The notes under the pieces: generated by a model
What the model was told of the DNA's origin: nothing
The model's input: the letters and a program-made list of their open reading frames with translations, nothing else
Databases searched by the model: none
Shown here: positions 23,653 through 38,600 of the stretch, in pieces
How positions within the stretch are numbered: position 1 is the first letter of the stretch
Layout: each line of letters begins with the position of its first letter
From: Halichondria panicea
Taxonomy: Eukaryota > Porifera > Demospongiae > Suberitida > Halichondriidae
Direction: 5' to 3'
Assembly (NCBI RefSeq): GCF_963675165.1
Contig: NC_087380.1
Span: 4,517,803-4,581,802, forward strand
Length of the DNA stretch: 64,000 nt
Position numbers and translations under genes: made by a program

Positions 23653-26600
23653 TTAATGCCCATGGTGTTCAATAGCTTGTTCAATAGCTCCACTTAAATA
23701 TGCGAGAGTTAGGTGTTTTGCAGCGTCTTCTTCAGATAAGGATAAGCTATACTTCATGAAATTTTTCACAGCATCAGAGGAAAGAAGCCACAGACATCTT
23801 CTAGCAACCATATTTCTACAAAAATTAATGATAGATGTATAATTATAATTTATACATCTTAAACTCACAAGTAGGATGAGATTGATGTGGTTGGGCAATC
23901 GTATGTGCTCTCCTTTGTGGCACCATTGTAGTAATACAAGTGTCCACTTCTACTCAAGTGGAGATGCCAGGGATCTAGACGCCATTAAAACCACAATTGA
24001 CAAACAAAGTGCTGATGATGGTAATCAGAGTGGTAACACAACAAGTCTGGTACGAAAGCACTTACCACTAACATGCTTTTGGAAAATGATTCCTCTGACG
24101 ACAACAAATGAATCCACGTTTACATCAGCCCCTAGACATGGAGAACCCTCCCCTTTGCACTGCCTCTTTTTCAAACTATATACAGATAAAGCATAGATTT
24201 TGCAGCCCAGGTACGCAGTGACACTCACCAATGGAACTGTTCTGTGGCTTTAGTAATCCTGTAATACGGCTTTGGCCTGAATGGTTGAACGTAGGAATGA
24301 AGGAAGCTGATCAATAATTATTATTATAGCTTACTTTAACATCACACTGTTCTTCCTACACGGCTTGTTTACTACTCGGCACAGGTTTTCAGCAAGTTGA
24401 ACTCTGGAAAAAATGTATAAGATAAATTCATTTCAACCGATGACTCACCTTTCTTTAAATGGTCGGCTACCAACTACTTCATTGTGAATAGACAGAACAT
24501 CAACAATGTATACAGTGTCCCTTTTCAGTTGCCCACTTCCCTGTTAATTGGTAAAAATCAGTAAATCAGGCTATTGGGTCGGGTAAACTTCAGGCAACGT
24601 TTTGGTCATAGGGTTAGGCTCAATGTACATTTGTATGGCATGCGCACACAATTCATCAACACTGATGTTTAGCCTACTGATGTTCCACTGTCGCCTAAAA
24701 TTAATAAGCAAAGTAACAAAGAACAAGGGAGTGGTGGGGTGTGTTTCTTGGAAGCTTTCAGACAAATAAATAATTATACCTCCCCAGTGAGTTCAGGAAC
24801 ACATTCCACTTCAATTACTGTTCCTTTAGGAAGCTCAAGCCCACGCCACTCCTTGCGTGCTTGCATGAATGTAGGTCTAGTTGACATCATATCCCATCCT
24901 TGCACCATATTACGCTATAGTAATACTAATTTCAGTTTACATGCAAAGAAAGAGAAAATGCTCACCCCAAGACCAATTAGCATGAATCTTTTGCCACACG
25001 CCCAGCACCACTTCCAAGAATGTATATCTTTCAAAAAACTCAATTTGTCCATTGTAACACATTCAAAATTTGTTGAAAGCAGTACAGAAAGATCTGACCC
25101 GTCACCTGATTTCGTTCTGTACTCCTGTGTAGAGTATAAAGCCCTGTTTACGCCCACACCTAATCCAGTCAGATTTTCTGAGTATTATAAGTGTTAGTGT
25201 TACTACTAAGGGGTGTTAATTGAATTAAAGATTAATGTGGGTTTTACTGGAAATTAATGGAGCATAGTAACACCACCACTAATTGCATTTTCCACATACT
25301 CTTAGGAACACCCACAAACATGTACAACACCTCAGCCTTTGTGTGTTTACTCAAATCAGCCAAACTCCTTTTGACACAAAGGTTGTCATAAAATTTTAGG
25401 CCCCCCCCCCATTAACAGCTCAGTAATAATTATTATTTATGAGCATGTATTCTCAAAAGTACAACAACATAAAACCAGCTATAATTATTAGTATAATAAT
25501 ACAGTATTTACAGTCTCTATGCAGTGCCAGTTGCTCTCCTCACACGCACACATTTCATGCAACTGGTTGACCGGCTGGTCATGATCACAGCCATCACAGC
25601 ACCATTCCATGAATCAGGCCTCATGCAGCACGAAGCATATAGGGGCCAACTGTCCCGAATTGGTCAGCAAGATTACAAAGGAAACTGCTATTCACCAAAT
25701 AATTATATCCCGGATTTTCAAGGTTGCTGCTTCTGAGCAGCTGGGTTACTCCAAAAAGCTTATCAAGCCTGGACTACTAGAATCTTCACACAATGAGCTT
25801 TACACAAGAGAAACTAGCTCGATCAGTCTATTAAGTGGGCAGGGCTCACTTGCTTGTGCACTTATTACATGCATGTACTGTGATTCCACCATAGATAAAA
25901 GCGTTTCTCTATGATTGAACAGATTCCATATTGAGAGCTGAGCTAGTGATGCTATATACTGGAGCATCTCCACAACAAATTTACATCGATCTTCTTCCAT
26001 GTAGGAAAACATATGGAATAAGATATGAATTGTTGTCTTTGCACTGAAAATCGTGTGCTTTATAATTATTGTGCATTCACAAAATTTCGCCTCCTTTGGC
26101 AGCCAGTCGTTCGGGGGATAACGCTACCATGTTTTGTCCTGCTGGGAAAGTTGGAATGGCGAAGCTAGCATGAAGTTGCAAATAATTTTATGGCGATAGC
26201 TATGCACAACATCGATTGTCTTACAGGCAGATCTAACATTGCAGAGCTGCATCAAAGCATTTAACTCTTATATAGGTATAAGCATGAGTAACTTGAAGGT
26301 AAATCTTCCTTCACTTTGAATTCCATGAGATAGCTAACATTTTTGCTAGTACTTTTATACGGAGTCTTTGCATGCATGTCTCTTTGATGCTTTGTCGAGC
26401 TAACCTTACCATAATATTATATCTCTTTGACTTCGTTCATCTTTGTTCTCTCGTGCAGAAAAGGATAGCAGAAAAGAGGGGGCCTAAATTGTTAACATTC
26501 TAGGCCCGGGGACCCAAAATATTAAACTTCTAGGCCCTGGGGGGTTTACGTAAACATGGGGGGCCCAAGATTTTATAACACCGGTTTACACGAATGTGGA

Positions 26601-29600
26601 TAGGTTTAATCAGGATTCCAATCCAGATTAAAGGCCTCGTGTAAACGGGGCTTACAGTGCACCCAGTCTAGAGAGTAGAATATCAAAAATCTGTCCTAAT
26701 TGTGTAGGTGAAAGAATAAGCTACAACATTATTCCAAAAATATTTCCCCAAAAGTTGTTGAAGTGGGAAATCATTTTAGGGGAAAATGGGGGTGATCGTA
26801 AAAAAATGTATGTAACATCAATTATCTGCGGAACTAAACTGGACACATCTTTCTTATAAAAGTTAGATAATTTAAAGCTTACTCTGTGTAACTTTTGGAC
26901 CTTAAGCCGTAAGATTTTCTTCAAATCTCTCCCAACTGAAACGGCACTAAAAACTAGCAATTTTGAGCACTGCGGAGGATGTGTAGATATTTAAGCAACA
27001 TCGAACAGTTCATAAGATAGCCAAACTATCTATAGATGTCGTGTAAAGTTCCAAACTTTAGCCTGAAACTGTTGGCCTTTTATCTCCCTAACAGATTTCC
27101 CACTAAAACAATTTTTACTGTTTTATTAATCACCACAAACCCACCTTATGTTGTCAGGGACACATTTTTGGATATGTTGTAGCTTATTCATTCACCTACA
27201 CAATGGTATTAGCAGATTTTCTTGGAAATGTTCCGATCATACAACTACTCATGGCATTCTACTCTCTACACTGGACTGTAAGTCAAGCAGAGGTAATTGT
27301 AATTATGGAATCTATTACCACGTACCAAAGAAGAATAGGTATAATTATGGCTGGTCAGTATCTATGTGTTCAAATAGTTTTTCATATAACACACCACACT
27401 TACACCACTGGTCTCCTCGTAGTTGTAATGATGCAATTTGTATTAACATGTACCAAAGAAGTGAGTGTGGCTGGTCAGTATCTATCTGTATTCATAACAA
27501 ATACTTTTATACCACACTTACGCCCCTGATCTCATTGTTACCGTGGTTACATACCCTCGGCTAAAACTAGGGGTAACCATGGGTAGCGGAATATATATAT
27601 GGGTGCGTGCATATCCCCTGAGTATAGGGTGCTGTATTAATTTATGTGTCACATGCACACGCATACTTGTAGTATCCAGTTGAAATGCTCCAGAGCACTT
27701 TTCTCTAATGGGACAGTGCGAGGCACAGAAGGTATCTGTAGCAATGACACACAAGTTGCAAAAAATTAATGTGACAAAATGACGAAAGTTGGCAGTGTGA
27801 TAATTACTTATTAAGCAAAACCGTTAACTACAAAAGTACCTTCCAGAGCTCGAGACACCTAGCTCTAATTTCTGCCTGCCTTGTCTCAAATAGACCACTG
27901 TTGTTCACAAACGACTGTATTTTCCGCAAATTCAAGATTTGATTCATACCAAAGCTATGAAGAAAATTGAACACAGTTTGCTAAAAAATTAAATACAATT
28001 AAGGCTTACCTGTCGTTAAAAGAAGTTATGTATGACACAAATTCCTCCTTTTCACTAAGTACCTCCGGAGAAACCACCTATGGGGAATGAGACAGGCATA
28101 AGAATTTAATCCGACACTTCTGAATCCTATTGACATGCACCATTCATTTCTGAAAGTGTAGAGTGTAATAATATGGACTACAAAACATTTCCAAAGTAAC
28201 ATACATAGGATTGGCCAACAACTTAAAAGCAAGTGATCGAGAGAGCAGTATGTCAATTCACAGTTACCATTTCAAAAGCCCCGAACAATAATTATTAATG
28301 ACATGCACAAGGAATTGGATTGATGTGATATTCAAGTAAACATGCATGCAGAATGGAACCTCGATTATCTGGACACCTTGGTTCCAGAGGCAGCTAGGCC
28401 GGATAACTGAATATGTCAGATAATCGAATAGACCACGCCTTAATTGATAAACAACAGTGCCACATGGTTGTCTGCACATGAGTAGAAAATAAGCAGGCCT
28501 GTCTCCAATTAACAGCTGCAATGCACGTGCGCATTTAAAGGACAACAAGGAATGTGGTCAAGACGATAGTGAATCCGCAATACTATGCAGAGTAAGACGC
28601 TCCACCCCCTCATCTGCTCCTGATACTGCAGAGCACATTATTTTCGAGGATTGACCCAGAAACACGAACATTAATTTAGTACCTCGAAAATTGGTTTACA
28701 CCCGGTATTGAAATCTCTCTACTGTAGGGGTACGGTTATTTGAACCTCTATCCTCGAAATTTTTATTTGGGCAATTCGCAAAAATTTGTGCCTCAAAAAT
28801 AACCCGCTATACAGTGTAATCCCTATTTTCAAAATCGGTACAACATCATGATAGCTTCCTCCTGTATTCGCTGTTTCTTACATGTAGAACATCGTTCCCA
28901 GGGTATTCCTTCCTTAGTTGGAGAAGTCTCTCGTTGACACTGAACATGTACTCACACACGGATTGAGTGTTTGATCGCAGACCAATACCCACTACATACC
29001 TATAATGCAGAGAAAATTTAATGACGACTTTGTGAAACATAACTATGTGCAGGAAGGTACAAACCTAGCTATGATAATTAACATACAAAACTTTTTTTGC
29101 TGCAGAAACGAACACACCTTTCAGAGTTAGCAGGGCGACTGGTAACAGGCTTGAATATACAGATCTTGTGAAAGCAGCGATACAGCAAATAGAGTAGTCC
29201 AACACTGAATGGTGTGAACATGTCAAACACCTTGCACACAAAGTTACCACCTGCAGAGTAAAACATCCTGGTCTAGAGGTTTTCATAATAATATGTGACC
29301 AGAATGGCAATTCTTAATTAACACATTGAAAATTAATACTATACCTATCACTCGATGGGGGTTGAACACATGCCATGCATGGCGTATCACTAAAATACAA
29401 TTAAAAAACCATTCTTGTGAACTCTTAATGTTCTGACTCAGCAGGTAAGCTACACACTGTCCGCAGTATGATGACGTAAATTCAACAGACACAACGCGAG
29501 TTTTATTAGTGGTAATGTTGACGTAACTACCTACATCAAATTATAAAATTGCGAATGATGGTAGCGCATTTTGAATTGCATGTGAAACATGTGTGCACCT

Positions 29601-32600
29601 AATCTCTTCTTTTGCGATATATACAAAGTCGCAGCTTGCAATCGAAAATGTCAGGCACTCGAAACACGTTGCATACGAAGGTTTATATCAGCTACGAAAC
29701 CACAAAGCATAATAATGAAAAATTATATAGTTTGAGATTATAACGTAGCAACTGTCCAATTTTGAAGGCAAAAAAATGTGGCCTGTATTCATTCATGGGG
29801 TGTGTTAAATTCTTTGTTGCACAATAAGCGTATATAACAAGCGGAAAGCATACATAATTAATTCCACGACATGGTTCGTAGGTGGTTATAGAGACATTGC
29901 CCAGAATGTTTTGTGCATGAATCTTCGACCTCAAGTTGCCAAAGCCTTTGGGAAACCAAACAAAGATGTTCGGATTGATCAGAGAGGATGAAAGCACTAA
30001 TTCCATTTGCTATGGTTTCAGTGTGAAAAGTTGGCACATGCAACTACACAGAACACAGAACACAGTTACGTTATTGAGACCAAGCAGGAGGAGTATCCAA
30101 TAACTGTATCATTCTGTGTAATGGCTGCACTGCATCATAGATAGATACTTCCTCTACTATCTATGACTGCATGCTGCATTATCTCTGATGCAATGGATAC
30201 TGTTGATGCCTGTACATACCTGAACAACGCCTCCTTTCCCAGAATAACAACTACATGCCTCGATCATGTGAAGTAGTGTGCATGTTAGGCAATTATACAG
30301 TCAATTACATGGAAGTGCAGGTTTCACAATTAATTGGCTTCCATGTACATAATTACATGCATGTTAGGCAATTATTTAGGCAATTACATGTACCTTTTTG
30401 TGTTAATTGGCTTGCATATTACACTAATTTATTATTACAATAATTAAGCATGTACATGTCACAATACAATAATTATGCATGTCAATATGCATATCCTATG
30501 CATTCAAATACATATCCTATGCATGCGAACAATATGCATATCCTATGCATTCAAATACATATCCTATGCATGCATTCACATGCATATTGTATGCATACAC
30601 ATTACATTATGTATGCATTCACATGCATAATTATATACACATAATTATTACAACATGCATGTCAACATGCGTTTGTGTATCGTACCTCCAAGTACGTAGA
30701 AACTTTTCTTTTTAGTATTTGTATATTTAAATGATTTTTGTATAAACAATTTAAAAGGAGTCCTAATGGCTAGTCTCCCTTACCCTGCCCGCCCCTTCGA
30801 TAAAGGAGAGTGGCGAGCAAGATTTAGCTAAATTTATAGCAGTATCAGACTCGCCACCAGCATGCATAGGACATAGAGTTACTACAGCTGTAGGGATGCT
30901 ACTAGATGCTTCACTGTCCATATTCACAAAACGTACGCTGAGAAAAGGTCTAAGCAGGGACTGCGACACTGCGTGTAGTGTCTGTGGACGGATGCTTGCT
31001 AATGCCTATTTCTACACACCGTGTAGAATAAACCACTAGCAAAATTAATGTACACATTCTGTGCAGCTCACTTCTATTTAAACATCTATAATCTATTTAG
31101 CAGTTACAACCAGGAGGCTTACACGCTATACCAATCAAAGACCCTAAAATAGCACTTTGAAGCGGATAGTTTTTGAAGCCTCTGTGTAGAACTAAAAGGT
31201 TACGTGCACCATTTCCGTCTCCAATCCCTCTCTTCTTTATCTACGGTAATTACTGATTTAGTATCTTGAGCGTAGCGAGGGTACTAAAGTGGCTGAGGGC
31301 TTCTAAATCACATGGACACCGACAAAACAGTGTTGAACTCATTTAGATAGTAGTGAGCATGAGCAAACCGCTTGACTACAATACAATTGCTTGACAACGG
31401 AATACTAGGTATACTAAGTAAATTGCAGGTACTAAGTCCCATAGTATACCTGCTCTGAGGCACTTTTACCATGTACTTCCCCTGTAGATCTTATCAACTA
31501 GTGTCTAAGGGTATTTATTATAATACCCATAGACATTTATAAATATCCATGGGTATTTATATATGTCCATAGGTATTTATAAATGTCTATGGGTATTTAT
31601 ATATGTCCATAGGTATATAAATGTCTATGGGTGTTTATTATATACCCATGGGTATTTATTAAAATTATGTCCATGGGTATTTATAAATATCCATGGGTAT
31701 TTAAAAATGTTAGTGGGTATTTATCTTATAAGAAAGGTCTGGCAACTGCAGGTGCCGGCATTCATGTTCCCACTCTATAGTAGGCGTGGCAGATTAGCTT
31801 CTCAGCATGCTAATCCATGACATCATGTGGGTGTGGTTTTATGAGTTGATGATGACTTTTATGCACATCTACAATCTGATTGGCGGTGCACAGGCTCCAC
31901 TGACATGCACACTGTTACTAGACCCTTCTTCGAGTGAAGGGGCGTGGCTTGCGTTGTGGCCATATGGCAGATTATGTAACAGTCTTGTGACTATCCCTTG
32001 TAATGTAACAAAACCACACCTTGAAAAGTATCGTCACCTTCTGATAAATACCCTCACTTTGATGATAAATACCCACTAACATTTTGAAATACCCATGGAC
32101 ATTTATTATATTATGGACATTTATAAATACCCATGGACACCCATGGACATTTATAAATGGGTGAGTGTAAAAGCTGGAATGCGGAACAGTTAATTTGACT
32201 GTTAATTCTGGGATATAACATACACATTACATGCATAATTATACAGTGTCTAGCCTTAGCCAAGTATAATTATGCTGTGCCCAAATTAAACAAGGTGGAG
32301 TGTGAAGTGTATATACATGTAGCTATAGGACACTCTACCTTTCTTCTATCTGAATGCCTGCAAAGTTTTGGCCCTTGGTGAAACTTTAAACAATTTGTGC
32401 GTGTTGAAGAGACACACTGACCAAGCATTTTGCCACACATAATTATTGGGTTGTGAAGTCAGCAAAATTCCACATTTATATACTCTCAGCAAAGAAACTG
32501 CCACTACGCAACAGTGTGTGCAAGTTGTTGATCCCCTTTTCAATAAACAGGGTGTCATGTGATGATTTAATAATACAGCCAGCTGCATGCTATCTTTTGG

Positions 32601-35600
32601 ATTAATTGAGCATGTGATTTGCAATGGATATTCAAGTGCAAAGTATGTTTATAGCCTAATCAAACAGTAGAGTTTAAGCAAAATGATACCAAGATGATCT
32701 AGCGCTTTGAGAATTATAAAAGATGGTCAGTGTGTCTCTTCAACACGCACAAATTGTTCAAAGTTTCACCAAGGGTCAAAACTTTGCAGACATGCAGATA
32801 GAAGAAAGGTATAGCTTTGGAGTGTTCTATATCCATATACACTTCACACTTCGCCTTGTTTTGGGCACAGCATAATTACTTTGCAAAGGGTAGACACGTA
32901 TACATGCAGAATTTTTTAATGTTGCTAGCTACTGAGTAATCTACTCCCCATAAAAATTAATTAACAGTCTTCTGTGTCTATAAAAGGCTTCTGTAACACT
33001 ATTTAAGTCATACTACACTAAAAAAAATACAGAGCACCATCAGCAGCTCTCTTTTTATTACTAAATTTGTTATTCCATATTCCGTTCCATATTCCATTCC
33101 GCATTCCAGCTTTTACACTCACCCTTTATAAAATACCCATGGACATTTATAAATATCCATGGATATGGATATATATAAATACCCATGGACATAATATATA
33201 TATATGTCTCACTTTTACACAGTTTTGAGACAAACGGCACCTCATAGTTTTAGGTAGTATAATAGCTATATAGTTAGACGATAGATTGAAGAGTTAGACT
33301 CTACTCCTTGCTGGACCAAGATCAGACATAATTATAAGTGTGTCTGTGTGGATTTATTTGCCCTTGAAGATGTATATGCAGAGAAAGGGAACATTAACAC
33401 AAATCTGAGATCAAAGTCATCACCCAGGCCAGTTTTGCAGGTTACCTTGCCTTGTTTTTCTGAAATAAAGTATCTGATAGTTCTCTAGGAGTATGACCTA
33501 CAACCTTGTCCATCCTTGGGGAAGTTCCTGCTGCTACATCTGACAAGCAACGAATGGAGTCAGAGTCCACTTCTTCATGTTCATTATTATCATGCTTAAT
33601 TAATCTCACGCTCTATCATCTATCATACTCATGCATTAGTTTATAACATTGTTGTTGTCAATGAAAATTTAATGTTCGGAAATACAATAAATTTATTAAT
33701 AGCCACAAAGTGTAAGCCTCGAATTGCGGCCGGGGGTGGGCGTATATTCGAGTGAAAGTCTGGCTTATAACTCGTCAGGCAATTAAAAAAAGGTACATAC
33801 CTGTTGCCAAGATGGAGAGGGCACAGGTATACTGACACAAGACAAGCTGTTTGGTAAGCAACTCCTGAACGTTTTCTTGCCCTTCGACAGAGATACCCTG
33901 CATATAATGAGGAACATAAAATTTAATTGTGGCAAAGCCAGACATGTTTTTAGAAAGTAAAGTAGAGGGGCGCAGAAATGTGAAAAGGGGACCGCGTGGC
34001 TAAAAGTTTATCTAAGTCTCTGTACAGAAGTGCAATCCCCATGAATTTATTACTGCCACTCCAGATTGCACATGGCATGGTCTGGAACTAGCCTTGATCC
34101 CAGGCCACATTTCCCCGAAGAGTGGGCCTGGTATCGACTGCTTGCGCATGCGTGGTCTATATATGTTCAGTAAAACAGTGACGTCACAACAAACGGAAGT
34201 GGATTGAAGGAAGTGGATTGAAGGAAGTAGATAGAAAGTTTGATTGAAGGTTTCTAGTCCACCTGATAGCTACCCGTAGCATGCTATGCTAACAAAAGAC
34301 TCACAGCCTGCAACAGTGTGGATGACAATCGTCTGAACGGAGTGAAAGCTGACACTAGCCTATGGACAGGCCACGCCCATCTAAATTTGGTGAAAGTGTA
34401 CTATACTACTGCTACCAGAGGAGGTTGGTCGCGCGCCATCAATCATGTGACGTTTCTGCTCACGTTACCATAGATACCGAGCAACAGTAAAAAAAGTTAT
34501 GGCTACTCTTGCTTTGCTGAGCTTATAACACTAGGTGTATCTGTTGTCTGGTTGGACCAAGATTAGCTAGGGTAGAGTATAGTTCAGCGGTGCTGTATGA
34601 AGCTTGCACTGTACTGCCTGGCAAGAATCTAGTAAACACTGATAACTTAGAGGATCGGTGGGGATCGGGTTGGTTAATGAAAGCTTTATATTCAAAGTAG
34701 AGATACAAAAATCTTAATGTTGCCTTCAGCCTCCAATGACTGTGCAACACCAGCTAGAAGTTTACATAGAAAATCTTTGTCAATTTCTGTGCCAGCTCAG
34801 CAAAAAAGTGGTGCACGTGATTGTGTCCAACCTCCTCTGTACTGCTACTGACTCTATCAGAAAGAAAATAGCTGTACTGGTACAACAAACCTGTCTCTAT
34901 ACCTAGCTAGCTAGCTATATAGCTCAGTGTATATTCTTCGACAGGATATATAAATTCAGGAAATTGTACGGGAAAAAATATCAGATAATTTTGCGCATAC
35001 GCATCAGCCGTCTCTTCAGGGGAGGCCATTGAAGGAGGCTAAGTCTGGACCTAGCAATAGCAAGAGCCAGTGTTACAGGTGTATAGTGTGCATATAGAAT
35101 ACGATAGAGCTGAGTAGTTGGCTAGACCGTCCGATAGCTGATTAGTTTCATGGTTGTTTGTGAGGCTGGGGTGCTCAGGCTCCCACTGAACAGGCCACTG
35201 ATAATAACAGTCCCCAAAGATTATCCTTAGCTGGGAAATTAAACGCAAGCGATGAGCCAAACAAATAATTTAATCCACTTTGCAGAACATAACCAACTCT
35301 CAACATAATGGAACTCACTCCATCAGCCATAACGAAGTGAACACCTTGCCCATTGGTAATATCCAGCACATAATGTTTGAACGCTTCCAAATTGTCCGGT
35401 CTCGTTATGTCACCATCACCGTCATAACCATCAACACCTGTGAAAATATCCTTTTTAAATCGTGGAGACAAAACATTATGATTCTACATGCTCATTACAC
35501 CAAGGACTGTGCGCGGACACAATTAGGCTTGGGCTTTACATGTACATTACGAGTGATGCAAGCTGCGCTGTGATAATGCCTCTCACCATGTTTTGCTTTG

Positions 35601-38600
35601 GTCAAAAAGTATGAGGTAAATCACATGTATAGTGTTAAAATAAAAGCTTTTATACACACATTCATTATGATGAACATTTTATAAATTTTGTTGCATGCAG
35701 AATCACAGAGAAACTCAACGAGTGGGTAATGGTCGACCATGATTGTTTTTAACGATCGATGCCAAAAGTCCAAGTCTAAAATGAATGGCTGCATCAACAG
35801 AGCCTTGCAGCTCTCTTCTCACTCTTGCAGCTACCAATAGCTAGCGTTCTAGTGCAAAGTCAACTACTAAGTAGAGAACAAGTATTGCTACGCACTCTTC
35901 TGAAAAGGCTGCAATGCATAACTCAAAAACGAAGCATTATTTTGCATATCCACGAATATAAATCCAAGAAAACGTTACTAGAAGCGTAAAGAATTGAGCA
36001 GCTGTAGTACTCAGGTACGTTAAGGCTGTTTTTTTCTTGAAATTGAAGAAAAGTATATTATAAAGAACTACCATTTTTGAAAAGTCTACACAGACACACA
36101 GACAGACACACACACTTACTGTAATGAAAGCACCACGGGTGCTAATGCCTCGGTGGATGTGCCAAACCAACTATTGTAGCTATTGCTAATACACACATCA
36201 TCATGGTATCAATTCATATGTAAGATAAACATTTTTTGTTGCATGCAGGCAGAATAAGAAACACTATTGGGAAAGATCGATCATGATTGTTGCTAAAAAA
36301 GATGCCAAAAGTCTAAATTATAATGGCTGCTGCATCAGCAGAGCCTAGCTTGCGGCTCTCTTCTCACTCTTGCAGCTACTAGTAGCTAGCGTTCAAATGC
36401 AGAGCGAACTACCAAGTAGAGTAGCAACACTCCTAGGGTCGTCAGCTTTTATTAGGTCAGAGAGTGAGGCAGCTGTGTGGCCTCTTAGTTACCTTAATGA
36501 GTGGTTTGCCATTGACAAGCTTTGCTACGCACTCTTTTGAAAATGTTGCAATGGCATTCCAAGTGAGTAAAACTAGGCACTCTGACTCGAGAACCAAGCA
36601 TTATTTTGCAAATCCATTGATTAAAACCAAGAAAAGATCACTAGAAGCCTATAGAAACTCATACTTGCACACTTCATTGATCCACAGCTGTAGCAGTCAC
36701 ACAGACACACTTTTTTCTCAGTGCGCTACCAGTATCTTGAGGCTCAGATGGCGAAGAGTTTGTCATCGTGTAGGACACATCAGTTTATGGTGAAAAGCTA
36801 CACATACAGTGAACATTCTGCGGACTTTCCGTGTATGTGTAATCTTATTTGTGTCTGATGGTTGAGTAAAAAAAAGCATGACTGTAGTGGCTATTCATAC
36901 ACTCTCCTCCTGGTAGTTGGCAATAATTATAAAGTATGCTTAACGGGTGTTCTGCCAAGCAACAAAACATATTTTGGTCAGTTGGATGCTTATAGCTAGT
37001 AATCTAGGTGTATTCCAAGTCTTAGGTCAACAGTAACTGTGGCGGATTTTCTTTAGAAAAATGTTAAGTTTATTATTTCATGTCGAAGGATATACTGAGC
37101 AGTGTTGACAGCCACCTAGTGTTGCTAATCCTACAAGAGGACGATATTATCCACTTAACGACGATTTTGTTGAAATCAGGGAAGCGAACACAGCTAGAGT
37201 GTGCCGAGCAGTCTTACAAGTGGCTAAACAAGTACAAACTTTTCGTGCGTTACATGAAGCAGCATCAATTTAACTTTCTATACGTAATGATAAATTTGCA
37301 CAACACATTTAGGGAAGAATAACTCAGACAAACATAGTGGTTTCATGCATACCTGCATAATTATGCTGTTTCTATTATTACTAGCTATTATTTATTACTC
37401 ATGCAAGCGCATGCATAATGTTCTGGGTGCAATAACTACCCCTCCTAAACCTAACTCTATTCCTATCTCAACTTCCCTATCCCTTCCAAGCAAAACATGG
37501 CGTGAGGCATTATTTAGCACGCTTGCAACACTCGTTATGTACATGTCTTATTGTACGTAAACGTAACAGGGTTTGTTTATATTGCACGTATCTGTGCACG
37601 CTACACTCCCATTGCTACAACCACACAGCTTACCGTAATGAGGGTCGAAGGTCTCACATGGAGCAGATAGGAACTGGTCCAATTTGAAATCAGAGCCACC
37701 CGCTGGATCTGGGATGATCAGGCCGTAAGGCATTATGAGGAAGTGAGGACTATGTTTTAACTATAAGTTCACCTTTCAAAGTGAAGCCAAAACCTTTAGC
37801 TCTCCACTTTTTCTTCCATAGAACATATTCAGAGAAACCACCAGGTCCAGCACAGACATCAGCATAGTACAAAATATCCATGGAAGAAAGAACAGGTTTC
37901 TACATTAATTGAAAAATCATCTGTTTGTTAATTCTCAATTACACCAAGGGCGTACATGACTGCATGTATACATTGGCATTCATCAACTAGTTGCTACCAT
38001 AAAAACTTCACGTACATCGCCCTAGTGAAAAATCAAAAATTAAGACCTCCCACAAATGTGTTACACAGATACATGTCTGTAAAGATGGTGTGTGTCTTGG
38101 AAAATCAATCTTTCTACAATTGGAAAAACAAATTGCCATGTCGTCTATAAAACTGTTGTACATTCATAGTTAAATTTAGTAATCTCATTCGTGCAGTATA
38201 TACTATAGTATCAGCTAGTTCGGATAATGGGAAGAAAGGAGAGAGAGCATACAATTTTCTCGTAGAAACTACTTAGTTTTTCTGCATGGCTTTGAAGGAC
38301 TACACTCACCCCATCAGTGGATCTTGGATTTGTAAACATCCAATCAAACGCTGCATCAATGTTGGCCATTTTCATGCCAGCTCTGCAAAATTTTTTCACT
38401 AATACATATACAAGTAATATGTACCCTTCGATAAGTGTATGTGCATGCATACAAACATAAAAATTTAATTTTACATAGATATACCTGTTTTGAAAGATAG
38501 CTCCCTTGATGGTCTCGTATGGATTGGATCGTAGTCGGGCATCTAAAAACTCCTTTGTTGACAAATCGTCAAATACACTCTGAGGAGGATTTATTAGTAC

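Larger units (their letters stand above)
23653..29250 (-). other. CMTR1: CMTR1 3' exons: catalytic Lys, GTase-like and WW domains
   Basis: Exon 29118-29250 has [18 protein letters not shown] with the second catalytic Lys and ends in TSRPANSER. The next four exons cover the linker ([15 protein letters not shown]). Exons from 24966-25124 to 24229-24276 form the guanylyltransferase-like fold ([17 protein letters not shown]). Exon 23869-23974 is a WW domain: [20 protein letters not shown] then STYDCP. Human CMTR1 has the same arrangement. A candidate exon ending in VIG near 29,350-29,385 would fit the phase before 29250 but matches poorly. Confidence 0.88.

Noticed and set aside
24589-24694. Minus-strand stretch [20 protein letters not shown] as an extra CMTR1 exon
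   Set aside because: Its acceptor phase does not fit the upstream exon, and joining 24780-24914 directly to 24449-24540 reproduces the expected protein without it.
24739-25197. 152-codon plus-strand ORF
   Set aside because: It is the antisense shadow of two CMTR1 exons.
27148-27564. 138-codon plus-strand ORF
   Set aside because: It covers the end of a TIR element and local repeats; overlapping frames are equally open.
30479-30640. Minisatellite as a CRISPR-like array
   Set aside because: There are no unique spacers; units are variable tandem copies in a eukaryotic intron.
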